Assembly: GCF_000003605.2 (NCBI RefSeq)
Contig: NW_003153746.1
Span: forward strand, 68,948 to 81,258
Reading direction: 5' to 3'
Source of the DNA: Saccoglossus kowalevskii
Lineage: Eukaryota > Hemichordata > Enteropneusta > Harrimaniidae
Length of the DNA stretch: 12,311 bases
The notes below the pieces were generated by a model, which searched no databases, had not been told where the DNA came from, and was given only the letters and a program-made list of their open reading frames with translations. Numbering within the stretch: the stretch's first letter is position 1; the number at the start of each line of letters is the position of its first letter. The translations under genes were made by a program, and so were the position numbers. This document shows, piece by piece, positions 1-7,505 of this stretch.

Positions 1-18
1 TGGCATTGCACAGGCACT

Positions 19-179
19 TTAATATTTCTTGAAATGAATCCTAATTTTGAGCCAACAGACAAAATTTGAGTCAAATTTGGCTATTTTTGTCCCAATCTTC
101 TGAAGGAAAGTGCAGACTATAAACAGGACTATTTTGTAAATTTGTGATGAAAAGAGGGATCTGGTGGTGAAAGGGTTAA
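19..179 (+). repeat. Dispersed repeat, copy 1 (shorter, with deletion)
   Basis: This 161-base segment reappears at 4284-4468 in the same orientation. By hand alignment I count about a dozen substitutions over roughly 160 shared positions, plus four gaps. The largest gap is 20 bases missing here just after GAGTCAA, near 73-80. The longer copy has TCAA on both sides of the missing stretch, which suggests a microhomology deletion. The segment begins and ends in TTAA (19-22 and 176-179), and read on the minus strand it starts TTAACCCTTTCACC, which recalls the TTAA-CCC ends of piggyBac-type elements. No terminal inverted repeat pairs the two ends, so that assignment is weak. It does not code for protein. 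It is probably a fragment of a larger transposable-element family. Confidence 0.85.
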
Positions 180-248
180 GAGTAAATATTGAGTTACAAA
201 AATATTGCCCATATTTTAGAAACCACGCCCACACGAAACTGCGTCCAT

Positions 249-420
249 GCTCAATTTACAGAACTTTGAGCTTTGGGCAACATACATTTTTTGTTTTGTT
301 GAACATTGTAAGTTGCCCATAACTTTAAAAGTTTGGTTAACTGGTAAAGTTTGAGTTACTAGTACTAAATGTAGACATTCAAAAACCAAGAAATGTATGT
401 TGCCCATAACTCAAAAATTG
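249..420. repeat. Diverged inverted repeat, possible foldback element
   Basis: The left arm near 262-290 (AACTTTGAGCTTTGGGCAAC, then CATACATTTT) is largely the reverse complement of 390-418 (AAATGTATGTTGCCCATAAC, then TCAAAA), around a centre of about 100 bases. Fourteen bases match perfectly at the core (ATGTATGTTGCCCA). The TTGCCCAT motif also occurs as direct copies at 205-212, 313-320 and 400-407, so the block carries both direct and inverted internal repetition. This suits an old foldback or MITE-like insertion next to the dispersed repeat at 19-179. No target-site duplication could be fixed and there is no coding potential. Confidence 0.55.
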
Positions 421-1240
421 TGTACAAACTGCGATCATATGCTTGTCCACACTAACCAAATTGATGGGTGTCGATTTAAATTGTTTTAAAGTGATCCATA
501 TTTTGGATATATATAGAACAGACTGTTAATTATTCTGGTTACTGATGTACCTACTTTTTCACTGGTATCTAGTACAGATACATTTACTACTAAATCTGTT
601 TCCCTTACACCGTCTTTGAATATTTTCTTCCAAAGAAATAATATGTCCATGTGTCAGTAGTCGTCTCCATGATATTGTAAAGAAAAAATCCAATGTCATT
701 TGGTGACTTATATAAGCAGAGAAATTAAGGATATGGGCATTTTTTATCTTAGATCATCAAAACATCTTCATAGGTAAAGTTACATCATTTTCATCATGTT
801 TTTTTAAATTTCTATGCTGAGTGAAAGTGCGTTGTCAGTGATCGATCTCTGTAGATGCTGTGGCTGAATAATTACCAAATTCTTCCTTCAGGTTCTGGCA
901 ACATTTCTATCCCTTGTGTGACAATTATTTGACTTTAGCACTTTTAATAGGTACACTAGGGAGAGCAAGAACCCTTGTTGATTAAAAATGCCTATAAGAG
1001 TTAGTGGGATGTTTTATCAGATGTGTCCTACACTTGATTTAATAGCTGATATGTGATATGGCTAGAAATTAGTTTAAGTCTTACAATTAGAGGATGTTTG
1101 TGGTGACATAATTTCACTAAAGTCACAATATTTTTTTGTCTTCCAAGAACCCCAGTGAAATGTACATTACAATCAAAGTTGAATAAATATTCTTGTCATT
1201 TCCCAGTGTGTGAAATAAAAACGTAAATAAAAAAACCACC
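421..1240. other. AT-rich non-coding stretch with weak gene-like signals
   Basis: Mostly featureless AT-rich DNA. It contains a TATATAAG box (about 710-717) and an ATG in fair context at 733, whose frame runs 41 bases to a CATAG|GTAAAGT donor. A pyrimidine-rich CAG acceptor ends at 891. Splicing these keeps the frame open to TAA at 983-985, giving 44 codons. AATAAA hexamers follow near 1182, 1214 and 1226. Each signal is cheap in AT-rich DNA, and the ATG lies too close to the TATA box to be downstream of its start site, so I do not call a gene. A C-run (about 1237-1246, ACCACCCCCCC) interrupts the AT-rich background just after the last AATAAA. Confidence 0.3.
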
Positions 1241-1700
1241 CCCCCAATATTCTCTGACCACCCCTGATATTGATATTGAAAACATTGCTCTGAGTTATCA
1301 TTGTTTTCTGCCCAATATAAACCTATATGGTCAAATGAAATTGCTGCAGGTCAAGTCATGCAGCAAAACATCATGGCGGACATTACTTTGCATACATCAA
1401 GACTTCAATATTTCAATGTTTTTCCATTTTTGCTTGCTCGTAATTAATTGAAAAGAAAGTCATAGTAGTGGCAAAATGTCTGTAATCGATCAATGTCATC
1501 CAGCTTTGTCATCATAAACTTTTCTTATGGACAAGATAACTCCAATAATATTCAGCCGATCGTTGTCATACTTATACCCGGTATATGTTGTTAATTTGTA
1601 GGTATAGCTCGCCTTTATAGGTTTTGGAGTTGATCTTCCAAATTTTGATGACTTTTGAAATTTTTTTTTTCTAAGTGTATATATATTTTATAGTGTCTAT
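1241..1700. other. AT-rich stretch, nothing recognisable
   Basis: No repeat, RNA gene or credible exon was seen. An ATGGCGGAC start in fair context at 1373 opens only 24 codons and has no good donor. A 10-base T run precedes the next block, near 1660-1670. Confidence 0.4.
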
Positions 1701-1712
1701 TGAGAAACTTCA

Positions 1713-1745
1713 TAGTCGAGTGGAAGATCGTGAGATCAAATCCAA
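1713..1745 (+). repeat. Possible decayed tRNA-derived SINE head
   Basis: TAGTCGAGTGG at 1713-1723 fits the pol III A-box consensus TRGYNNANNNG. GATCAAATC at 1734-1742 fits the B-box consensus GWTCRANNC, inside a T-arm-like TCGTGAGATCAAATCCA. Only 10 bases separate the boxes, whereas tRNAs and active SINEs have about 30 or more. If real, the anticodon arm has been deleted and the copy is dead. A long T-rich tract follows. A chance match is quite possible. Confidence 0.25.
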
Positions 1746-1749
1746 TGCT

Positions 1750-1880
1750 GGAAATTTAATTTTTTTACTTCTTTATATTAATTTTTGTTCTATTTTGAAT
1801 GAGGGATTCTATAATTTTCCTGTGTATTTTTTCTTTGAATTATTTTTTTTTTTTTTTGCCGTTTTTTCAGCATTTTCTTG
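1750..1880 (+). repeat. T-rich low-complexity block
   Basis: This stretch is strongly T-rich on the + strand, with T runs including 15 consecutive T at 1843-1857, and it ends in TTTTTTCAG near 1864-1871. It produces a phenylalanine-rich open frame that is an artefact of composition. It could be a poly-pyrimidine tract before a splice acceptor or the remains of a retroelement tail. Confidence 0.6.
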
Positions 1881-2820
1881 GATTTTCTTATTCTGTCACA
1901 TGTTTTTGTAAATGTTATCAATAGAGGGCACCCTTTAACTTTTTGTTCAATATTCAGTATTTAACACTTTGAATAAATTTAACAAATATCTACTACTGCT
2001 TGTTTTACCATATTAAATGAATAGTGCTGGTATTAATGAGAGCTAACCATTCAGCAAAATAGCAATTCAACGATCTACAATGTAGTCAGGTTGATTTTGT
2101 TGAAGTTCATGATGAATAAATTAACATTAGTGAATATAAAGATCGGATAATCCAACTTAAATTAACAGCATGGATAACTTCAGCACTTTTGTTTCTGTGT
2201 TACCATACATAATTGTACACTCTATTTTACACCTGCTTTTGAATTTATTTAAATTGTTTCTGTAAAAGGTCAGTATGAGTAACTTCCATATTTGTTTCCA
2301 CATTCTAATTTAACCGATTACTGTCAAACCTATGAATATGGTTAATCTGTATGCATAGATGACCTTCCCCATCCATCTTCCCCTCTCTTCACCCAGTCTA
2401 TCCTAACATGCATGTATACATGTAGGGTAAGCCATGAGTTGTTTTACTATGTTTTTATTTTTGTTTTTTTTTACATTCGTACAATGATATTATTTTAATG
2501 CTTTGAGTTTCAAATGCCACTAATTTTAAGAATACCGAATAGTCATTTTAAGGAATAGACCAGTAGCATCAGGCATCATGATTTTCTTATCTGACTCGTC
2601 TGTTGCCAGAATCTACCAAATATTGCATAAAAGTGCTTTTATATTTAGATTCAACAAATGAACAGACACACATAAGTTTTTGTGGGTAAAACAGGAATGT
2701 AAATGCTAGCAACATAGCAGAGGATAGCAGTGGCTCATACACATGCCTTCTGTACTTGGAGTAAAATTTACAAACTGAAACTGTTCACACAGAAAACAGC
2801 AACACACAATTGGTGTGAAA
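1881..2820. other. AT-rich stretch with a short palindrome
   Basis: No gene or large repeat was seen. CATGTATACATG at 2411-2422 is a perfect 12-base palindrome in a run of CATG/TATG steps. CpG is nearly absent from about 2400 to 3120. Several AATAAA and ATTAAA hexamers occur by composition. Confidence 0.4.
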
Positions 2821-2843
2821 GTGTATGTATGTATGTATGCATG
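2821..2843. repeat. (GTAT)n microsatellite
   Basis: Four perfect GTAT copies lie at 2823-2838, followed by GCATG. Similar TATG/CATG tracts lie at 3036-3050, 7011-7038 and 8294-8313, so this simple-repeat type recurs across the window. Confidence 0.8.
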
Positions 2844-3035
2844 TTGATAAACACAAATAAAACTTGATAAGCAAAGTAATACTAAGTAAATTAACTGAAT
2901 AATTAAACATTTTGATCTCTAGATCTTCTCAAAATTATGCCACAAGTGACCAGCTTTCTAGAAAAATTCTTTCTTAAGAACAGCCCATCCACACCAGACT
3001 CTTCTTGTATGTCTGTGTGTGAATAGAGTGTCAGA

Positions 3036-3050
3036 GTATGCATGCATGCA
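3036..3050. repeat. Short CATG/GCAT repeat
   Basis: GTATGCATGCATGCA, a short alternating purine-pyrimidine repeat of the same type as the other TATG/CATG tracts in the window. Confidence 0.6.
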
Positions 3051-3409
3051 GATGGCAAATGAAGAACTGTCTGTTATTAAAAATCAATACACCAAGAAGA
3101 CAGCATAAATTAATTACATTAGACGATATAATGATTAGAGAAATTGAGCGGTAAGATAACTTATAGCGGTCTATCACTGGCTTTGCGAATAATTTAGTCT
3201 GAGTTGTTGGTGCCTTAGGTTCATTCCTGTAACAAATTTGCTGACGTTAGAATCTTGTGGAATCAATGTGGAAGGCTTGACAGTTAGTTTATATCATTGT
3301 GTCTGACTGAAAAATCAATCTTGTATAAAGTGTCGTAAAAAGACATCACCGTTAGTATCAATACACCGACGACATTCCGTACTCATGTGTCTGAGTAATT
3401 TTTGCGTGA

Positions 3410-3470
3410 TTCGTGTTATCACTAGGGCAATAAAACTTCACAGAAATTTAAGATGGCTTCGTGTTATCAC
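3410..3470 (+). repeat. 13-bp direct repeat around the candidate start codon
   Basis: TTCGTGTTATCAC occurs at 3410-3422 and again at 3458-3470, 48 bases apart. The copies sit either side of the ATG at 3453, and both contain a CpG. It may be a paired regulatory motif or the remains of a local duplication. Confidence 0.7.
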
Positions 3471-3508
3471 GCTTTTGCATCTTGGTTTTTATGTTGGCGA
3501 GGAGTGAC
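3453..3508 (+). CDS. Candidate first coding exon (partial gene)
   Basis: The ATG at 3453 lies in strong context (A at -3, G at +4). It opens 18 codons plus two bases, MASCYHAFASWFLCWRGV, and then meets GTAAGT at 3509-3514, a perfect intron-side donor. The run AFASWFLCW is hydrophobic and could belong to a signal peptide or membrane segment, but the piece is too short to tell. Reading through the donor hits TAA at 3510. An upstream ATG at 3385 in poor context opens an overlapping 40-codon frame ending at 3507, which could be a uORF or chance. No family is recognised and I found no convincing second exon. Acceptors at 4082, 4154 and 11237 all lead to early stops in the required phase. The case rests on the coincidence of CpG peak, TATA box, ATG and donor. 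Confidence 0.3.
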
Positions 3509-3515
3509 GTAAGTT

Positions 3516-4283
3516 ATTTTTTATTATCCTTTGAGTGTGAATTTAAATTTGCTGCAAATCACATCTTTACGATTCACATCTGATAAATTTAATAACTTTT
3601 TTTTTTTTGAATGTCTATTTTTAGTTTTTCCTTTTATATGTACTTAATTCAGGAAATGCTATCATATCTATTGAGTAGAAATACGTTTGAGTGACAATAT
3701 TTTGCCTAATGGAATATTAATTCACTATTTGAGAGTTAATGTGTGGTGACCTCTAACCCCTACCCGAGTATATCTATCATAACTAAATACAAACAATTCA
3801 TTTGTTAATTATTTGTACATCTGATATTACAAGATTAACTTAATTTTGTGCGTAAGTTTTAAAGCCAATATACAAAAAAGTCTGACAGTTTGACACTTCA
3901 TTTCAAACCTGTGTTTCCCATTAAAAATCAATTTTACCATGTACATATTATATATTGTCTGCTTGAATAAAACAATGTTTTTGTTCAGTTTGTGCTAAAA
4001 TATCCGTTTTGAGATTTCTTCACTAAAAGAATATGAAGTGAGTTGTTTCTCAGAATATTTATGTTGTCTTTATTTCTTTCAGTAATAATCAAGTATGAAA
4101 TGTTTGAATAAATTACTGATTTTGTTATTGAAAGTGCAATTTCTTTCATTCCAGAAATATCCAATGCGTGACTCTATTTTTATCATCATAGTTTAATATT
4201 GATTCTGATCAGTTTCTCAATCTGGACATTTTTACCATCAGACTTTCACGCCCAAATATTTCTGCACTTTTTTCTTATGATTC
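3516..4283. other. AT-rich stretch, probable intron
   Basis: Nothing gene-like was seen. There is a 12-base T run (3597-3608) and scattered pyrimidine-CAG sites, for example TTTATTTCTTTCAG ending at 4082 and CATTCCAG ending at 4154. Neither leads into an open frame in the phase required by the donor at 3509. Confidence 0.4.
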
Positions 4284-4468
4284 TTCAATATTTCTGGAAA
4301 TGAACCCTAATTTTGGAGCCAACAGACAGAATTTGAGTCAATTTTCAGTTCTACTCAAAAAATTTGGCTAATTTTGAACCAATCTTCTGAAGGAAGGTGC
4401 AGACTATATAAACAGAACTATTTTGTGAATTTGTGATGAAAAGAGGGAACTGGAGGTGAAAAGGTTAA
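4284..4468 (+). repeat. Dispersed repeat, copy 2 (longer)
   Basis: A second copy of the 19-179 repeat, in the same orientation. It includes the 20 bases missing from copy 1, so it is probably closer to the ancestral form. The most conserved stretch is CAATCTTCTGAAGGAA through GTGATGAAAAGAGGGA, at about 4380-4450. It ends in GGTTAA, as copy 1 does. No coding frame is kept between the copies. Confidence 0.85.
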
Positions 4469-5554
4469 TAGATTTTGAAATAGAACTGTGAATAATAGTG
4501 TTAACAAATCATAACCTGGTATGTGCACTTACTGACAAGTTTCACAAAAATGGTAAAGTGGTTGTTTTTCAGAATATTTCCTAGTCATAATGCATAACAA
4601 AATATTTCATATTTATAGCCAGAAATTTGACTTCAGTTTTTGGAAGAATATGGGAGTATATCTGTGTTAAACAACATAAAAAAAAATAATTTAATTAATT
4701 TCCTTCTTTATGACCACAATTAGTCGTCGGTAGCATGTCTGCAGTAATTTGGTCATAGCTAAAAACAAAAGAAGATAAAGAAAAACTGAGATATATCAGT
4801 CAATATCGTTACGAATAATTCACACGTTATTCACCTGACTGAAAATGTAAAAAAAACAATGTTTTCAATAGTCAGGAATAGAAAGAAAATCACAATAGCG
4901 AAATTTGCCATCACAAACATTGGTAATGCATGGGTGCTGCAGTAAATGACTGTATTTGCCTATTTCTAAGCTTTATTGATATAAATGTCTAAATCACAGA
5001 TCAATTATTGACTCGTTATTCTCTGTTGCTACCCTAATTAAGAAAGGTGTCAAGGACCTGACAATGGCTGCAGAATATTTTTTTAATAAATCACGTACTT
5101 ACAAGGAGAACGCTTTTAAAGTTGCACGCACCTTGCATTTTGCATGTACAATGTATTTATTAAATACAGAGTGCTTAATTAATGATGAAGAACATGAAGC
5201 ATTTTCTTATTCTTTGAAATATCACATTCTCAAAATGATTGCAGTGCTGTAAAATTAAGGTGAAAACCAGGATTTAGTTTTTACCAATGGTATATGTTGA
5301 TTGAAGATATAAAATGTAACATGCAGATTCAATGATGAAAAAGACTTTTTATCGTGAAACTTTGTTCAATATATGTGGTTTATATTGGAGAGTAAATCAT
5401 ATTACATATAAATTGAGAAATATCAAAATTTAAATCATCATTAAGTATTAATACTGAATGTTTAGTTTAAAGTGCATGTCTTTGGTGGAAAGTTGGTGTA
5501 TGCTAATTAATATTCATTTTATCGTGTATTAAATATTTAAAAAAACTTAAATTG
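4469..5554. other. AT-rich non-coding stretch
   Basis: It contains the hairpin at 4709-4757 (listed separately). A 62-codon ATG frame at 5064-5252 has a good start context but no recognisable domain, signal or neighbours, and its length is expected by chance, so it is not called. Nothing else was seen. Confidence 0.4.
4709..4757. repeat. Hairpin-forming inverted repeat
   Basis: TATGACCACAATTA (4709-4722) pairs with TAATTTGGTCATA (4745-4757). This gives a 13-bp stem with one bulged base and a 22-base loop that is richer in G+C (GTCGTCGG..GTCTGCAG). It is too short for a typical pre-miRNA stem. It may be a palindromic protein site or a relic of a small inverted-repeat element. Confidence 0.6.
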
Positions 5555-5600
5555 TAGATACTTTATTGATCCAAACTTGGCTTTGTCTTCAAGATAATTT
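5555..5600 (-). repeat. Possible 3' tail of a LINE-type element
   Basis: On the minus strand this reads AAGTTTGGATCAATAAAG followed by TATCTAC. The GATCAATAAAGTATCTA signature closes the 3' ends of several animal LINE families as I remember them. If correct, the body extends rightward from 5581 as a short 5'-truncated remnant. No reverse-transcriptase coding sequence is visible. The motif is short and AT-rich, so this is tentative. Confidence 0.3.
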
Positions 5601-5711
5601 ATGTTCTTAACTGCATTAATGAATCTATTCCGTAGACAATGTATATTTATTTAATATATTTTTAATACACAATTTACTGCATACATGTACAGCTCAACTG
5701 GTAATAATGGG

Positions 5712-5725
5712 TGACCAGTAGGTCA
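5712..5725. promoter_or_regulatory. Everted nuclear-receptor-like half-sites
   Basis: TGACCAGTAGGTCA is an everted pair of AGGTCA-type half-sites with two bases between them, and it is palindromic except for its centre. It is a weak single site, noted because other AGGTCA pairs occur at 7715-7729, 8755-8774 and 9057-9076. Confidence 0.3.
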
Positions 5726-5765
5726 AACATTTCTTACTTGCTGTCACATGAGGGTGCTGTTTATT

Positions 5766-5781
5766 GTTTCTATGGAGAAAC
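5766..5781. repeat. Short perfect inverted repeat
   Basis: GTTTCT-ATGG-AGAAAC has perfect 6-base arms and a 4-base centre. It resembles an RFX X-box but its spacing is too wide for the usual consensus. No function is assigned. Confidence 0.5.
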
Positions 5782-5844
5782 TTTGTAAATTACTTATTTT
5801 TTTCTTCACTTATTATTGAATGAGATTTGTTTAGTCCCTGTTCG

Positions 5845-6425
5845 GATGCAGTCTGAAACCAGAACATATGGATGGACCTATGTGCATTTGTTCATGTCTA
5901 CCTCTATCTCAAACTTGCCTTGGCTGATCACATACAAACTTCACATATACAACATACATCTGTGGAAACATACGCATGTACATTCGATTCACAATCTGAT
6001 TCAAGATGGCTGAATGGTGGCCCCTTTTTATGCTTAAAAATCATCAAATTCAGACATTTCTGATCTTGTCGTGTATAATGGATTTTGATCAAACTTGGTA
6101 CATATATTGAACACAATGAGACCTTGGGGCACATTGTTTTCTTTTTCAGATTTGATTGAAAATGGCCAACTGGTGGTCATTTTTTTTTTTTTACAAATGT
6201 TGTTTTGAATCCATATTTCTGACACTCCTTGACCAATCACATCCATACATATTGCACATTATTTCTTTTAGATTGGGTTTAAAATGGCCAAATGCAAATG
6301 CTGTTCTAGAGCCATATCTCTGACATACAATGACTGATCATGATCACAATTAAGTTATACAACTACATTATAAATCATGTCATTTGTTTCATGTTCTGAT
6401 TCAAAATGGCTGAATCCTTTCAGTT
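5845..6425 (+). repeat. Degenerate tandem array, four units of about 120-155 bp
   Basis: Four related boxes occur. GATTCAAGATGGCTGAATGG starts at 5998, GATTGAAAATGGCCAACTGG at 6153, GATTGGGTTTAAAATGGCCA at 6271 and GATTCAAAATGGCTGAATCC at 6398. The first two boxes continue into GTGGYC plus a T-run, so that ATGGCCA-ACTGG-TGGTCAT forms an imperfect hairpin. Between boxes, a second conserved element recurs: CATATTTCTGACACTCCTTG (6212), CATATCTCTGACATACAATG (6313) and a weaker ACATTTCTGATCTTG (6054), followed by GAC/TGATCA-like bases. Spacings are 155, 118 and 127 bases. Copies are strongly diverged, so the array is old. This type of repeat seems familiar from marine invertebrate genomes, but I cannot name the family. 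Short open frames across it differ between units and are not coding. Confidence 0.65.
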
Positions 6426-7010
6426 TTATTTACAATTTAACTAAGAGGGACTCTGTTATGTCATACCGGTAACATGATTTGTTTGAGGATTAAATTTTAC
6501 TCTATCAAATGTTGCTTTTTAATTTTTATTAATATTAAATATAATTTTTTATCCTCACTTATTCAGAGCTTTTTCCATAAAACTATCAAGTCTTGAAAAT
6601 TAACACTGTATGCGTGAAAGTCAACTTTTGTCACCTTTTATTAAATATTTTTTCTAAAATTTTGACCAAGATTTGTAACCTGATAGAAAATTATGTCCAT
6701 TTGGTTCAAAATTATCAAAACATTATAAAATTTATTAATAACATTTTAGCGGGAAAAAATATGGCACCCACAGTGAGAAAAGCATTTTCTCATCATATTG
6801 CATTTCTTGTGTGTGGCTTAGTAATATGCTTTATGGACGATAAAACAACTCATATGACAGAAGAATAGGAATGATTTTTCCCGGGGTAAAAGAATTTCAT
6901 TACTTAATCAAACTCAATTAGATGATTCTTGACTGTTTCATGATTTCACAATGGGTTCTTATTGCATGGATCACCGGCTCATCAGTCATAGTCTCTCAAA
7001 AATCCCAGAT
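6426..7010. other. AT-rich stretch with one dubious micro-ORF
   Basis: An ATG at 6761 (A at -3, G at +4) opens 35 codons to TAG at 6866-6868, with a hydrophobic run IAFLVCGLVICF that could span a membrane. An acceptor-like AACATTTTAG ends at 6749. The upstream extension of this frame to 6593 has no ATG. With no second line of support I treat it as chance. Nothing else was recognised. Confidence 0.3.
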
Positions 7011-7038
7011 TGTATGTACATGTATGTATATATATATT
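7011..7038. repeat. TATG/TA microsatellite with TACATGTA palindrome
   Basis: TGTATGTACATGTATGTATA followed by TATATATT is a mixed TATG and TA simple repeat centred on a TACATGTA palindrome. Confidence 0.75.
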
Positions 7039-7166
7039 AATAAGCTGATTTTTACAATCCCTTTCCATAAATTGTGGTAACCAGACGTTGTGTTGTTACC
7101 CCCTGATGTTTCCCAATTTATTGCAGTAATACTGTCACAATAATCCCAAATTGTAACATCATCCTC

Positions 7167-7180
7167 ATTGCTATGGCAAC
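7167..7180 (+). promoter_or_regulatory. RFX X-box-like motif
   Basis: ATTGCTATGGCAAC matches the palindromic X-box GTTGCCATGGCAAC at 12 of 14 positions. The right half GGCAAC is a perfect RGYAAC half-site and the left half is weaker. RFX factors use such boxes in promoters and introns of ciliary and other genes. This single site is only suggestive. Confidence 0.3.
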
Positions 7181-7344
7181 CTACAGATTGCTTCTTCCTG
7201 ATTTGCAATTAACCTATCAATCTTGTGTTTAACTAGAACTAAAACAGGATTTTAAACTCTGATTTCAATTTTACCTTAACTTTTGTTTGTGTGGGAATGC
7301 ATCATACAGTTGGTTGTAGTTTGTTCGCTATTTTAGTCCTTGTT

Positions 7345-7505
7345 TTGCACGAAGTCTGAAATCTGGGACTATTAATTCGGGTTCTATCTCTCCATCTGTC
7401 TGGACCCATTTCTTGGACATGCTTTGACACATTCAAACGTAATAGACCATGTATGATGACTAACATTTGGTGAAGTATGGTTGACTGGTGGCCATTTTGG
7501 TACAC
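7345..7505 (+). repeat. Related fifth copy of the ATGGCC-type repeat
   Basis: TATGGTTGACTGGTGGCCAT followed by TTTGG at 7476-7500 matches the boxes of the array at 5845-6425, especially the ACTGGTGGTCATTTT at 6169. The upstream part also resembles the start of that array (GAAGTCTGAAAT near 7351 against GCAGTCTGAAAC at 5848, then TCTATCTC). It appears to be a single, separately placed and diverged copy in the same orientation. Confidence 0.5.

Larger units (their letters stand above)
3121..3515 (+). promoter_or_regulatory. CpG-rich promoter-like patch
   Basis: I count 16 CpG dinucleotides in 3121-3540, against about 3 in the preceding 720 bases and about 1 per 100 bases after it. This is the only such peak in a CpG-depleted window, and base composition is also slightly more GC-rich. 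TATAAAG at 3324-3330 could place a transcription start near 3352-3360, about 100 bases before the ATG at 3453. CpG retention in a depleted background is the mark of an unmethylated promoter, as is well known for methylated animal genomes. Direction is inferred from the TATA box, the ATG context and the donor at 3509. A short CpG-rich non-promoter segment cannot be excluded. Confidence 0.45.

Noticed and set aside
1373-1447. ATGGCGGAC start in fair context
   Set aside because: Only 24 codons before a stop, no donor, and no CpG-rich surroundings.
1675-1911. 78-codon + strand frame rich in phenylalanine
   Set aside because: It starts at GTG rather than ATG and its length comes from T-rich low-complexity DNA. 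No domain, and no coding-like composition.
3747-3767. CTAACCCCTACCC, telomere-like
   Set aside because: Not repeated. A single irregular match does not indicate an interstitial telomere tract.
4082-4190. Possible second exon after acceptors at 4082 or 4154 for the exon at 3453
   Set aside because: In the required phase these give stops after five and twelve codons respectively.
5064-5252. 62-codon ATG frame in good start context
   Set aside because: Length is within chance for 12 kb of such DNA. No recognisable family, no CpG or promoter signal nearby, and no splice partners.
5816-6246. Several 60-70 codon frames on both strands
   Set aside because: They lie across the degenerate tandem array and are not preserved between units.
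6593-6868. 91-codon + strand frame, the longest in the window
   Set aside because: It begins at TTG, and the first ATG is at 6761, leaving 35 codons. Other frames of the same stretch are also open, which points to low stop density rather than coding.
6996-7208. 70-codon minus-strand frame
   Set aside because: Its end runs through the TATG/TA microsatellite, and no family or supporting signal is seen.
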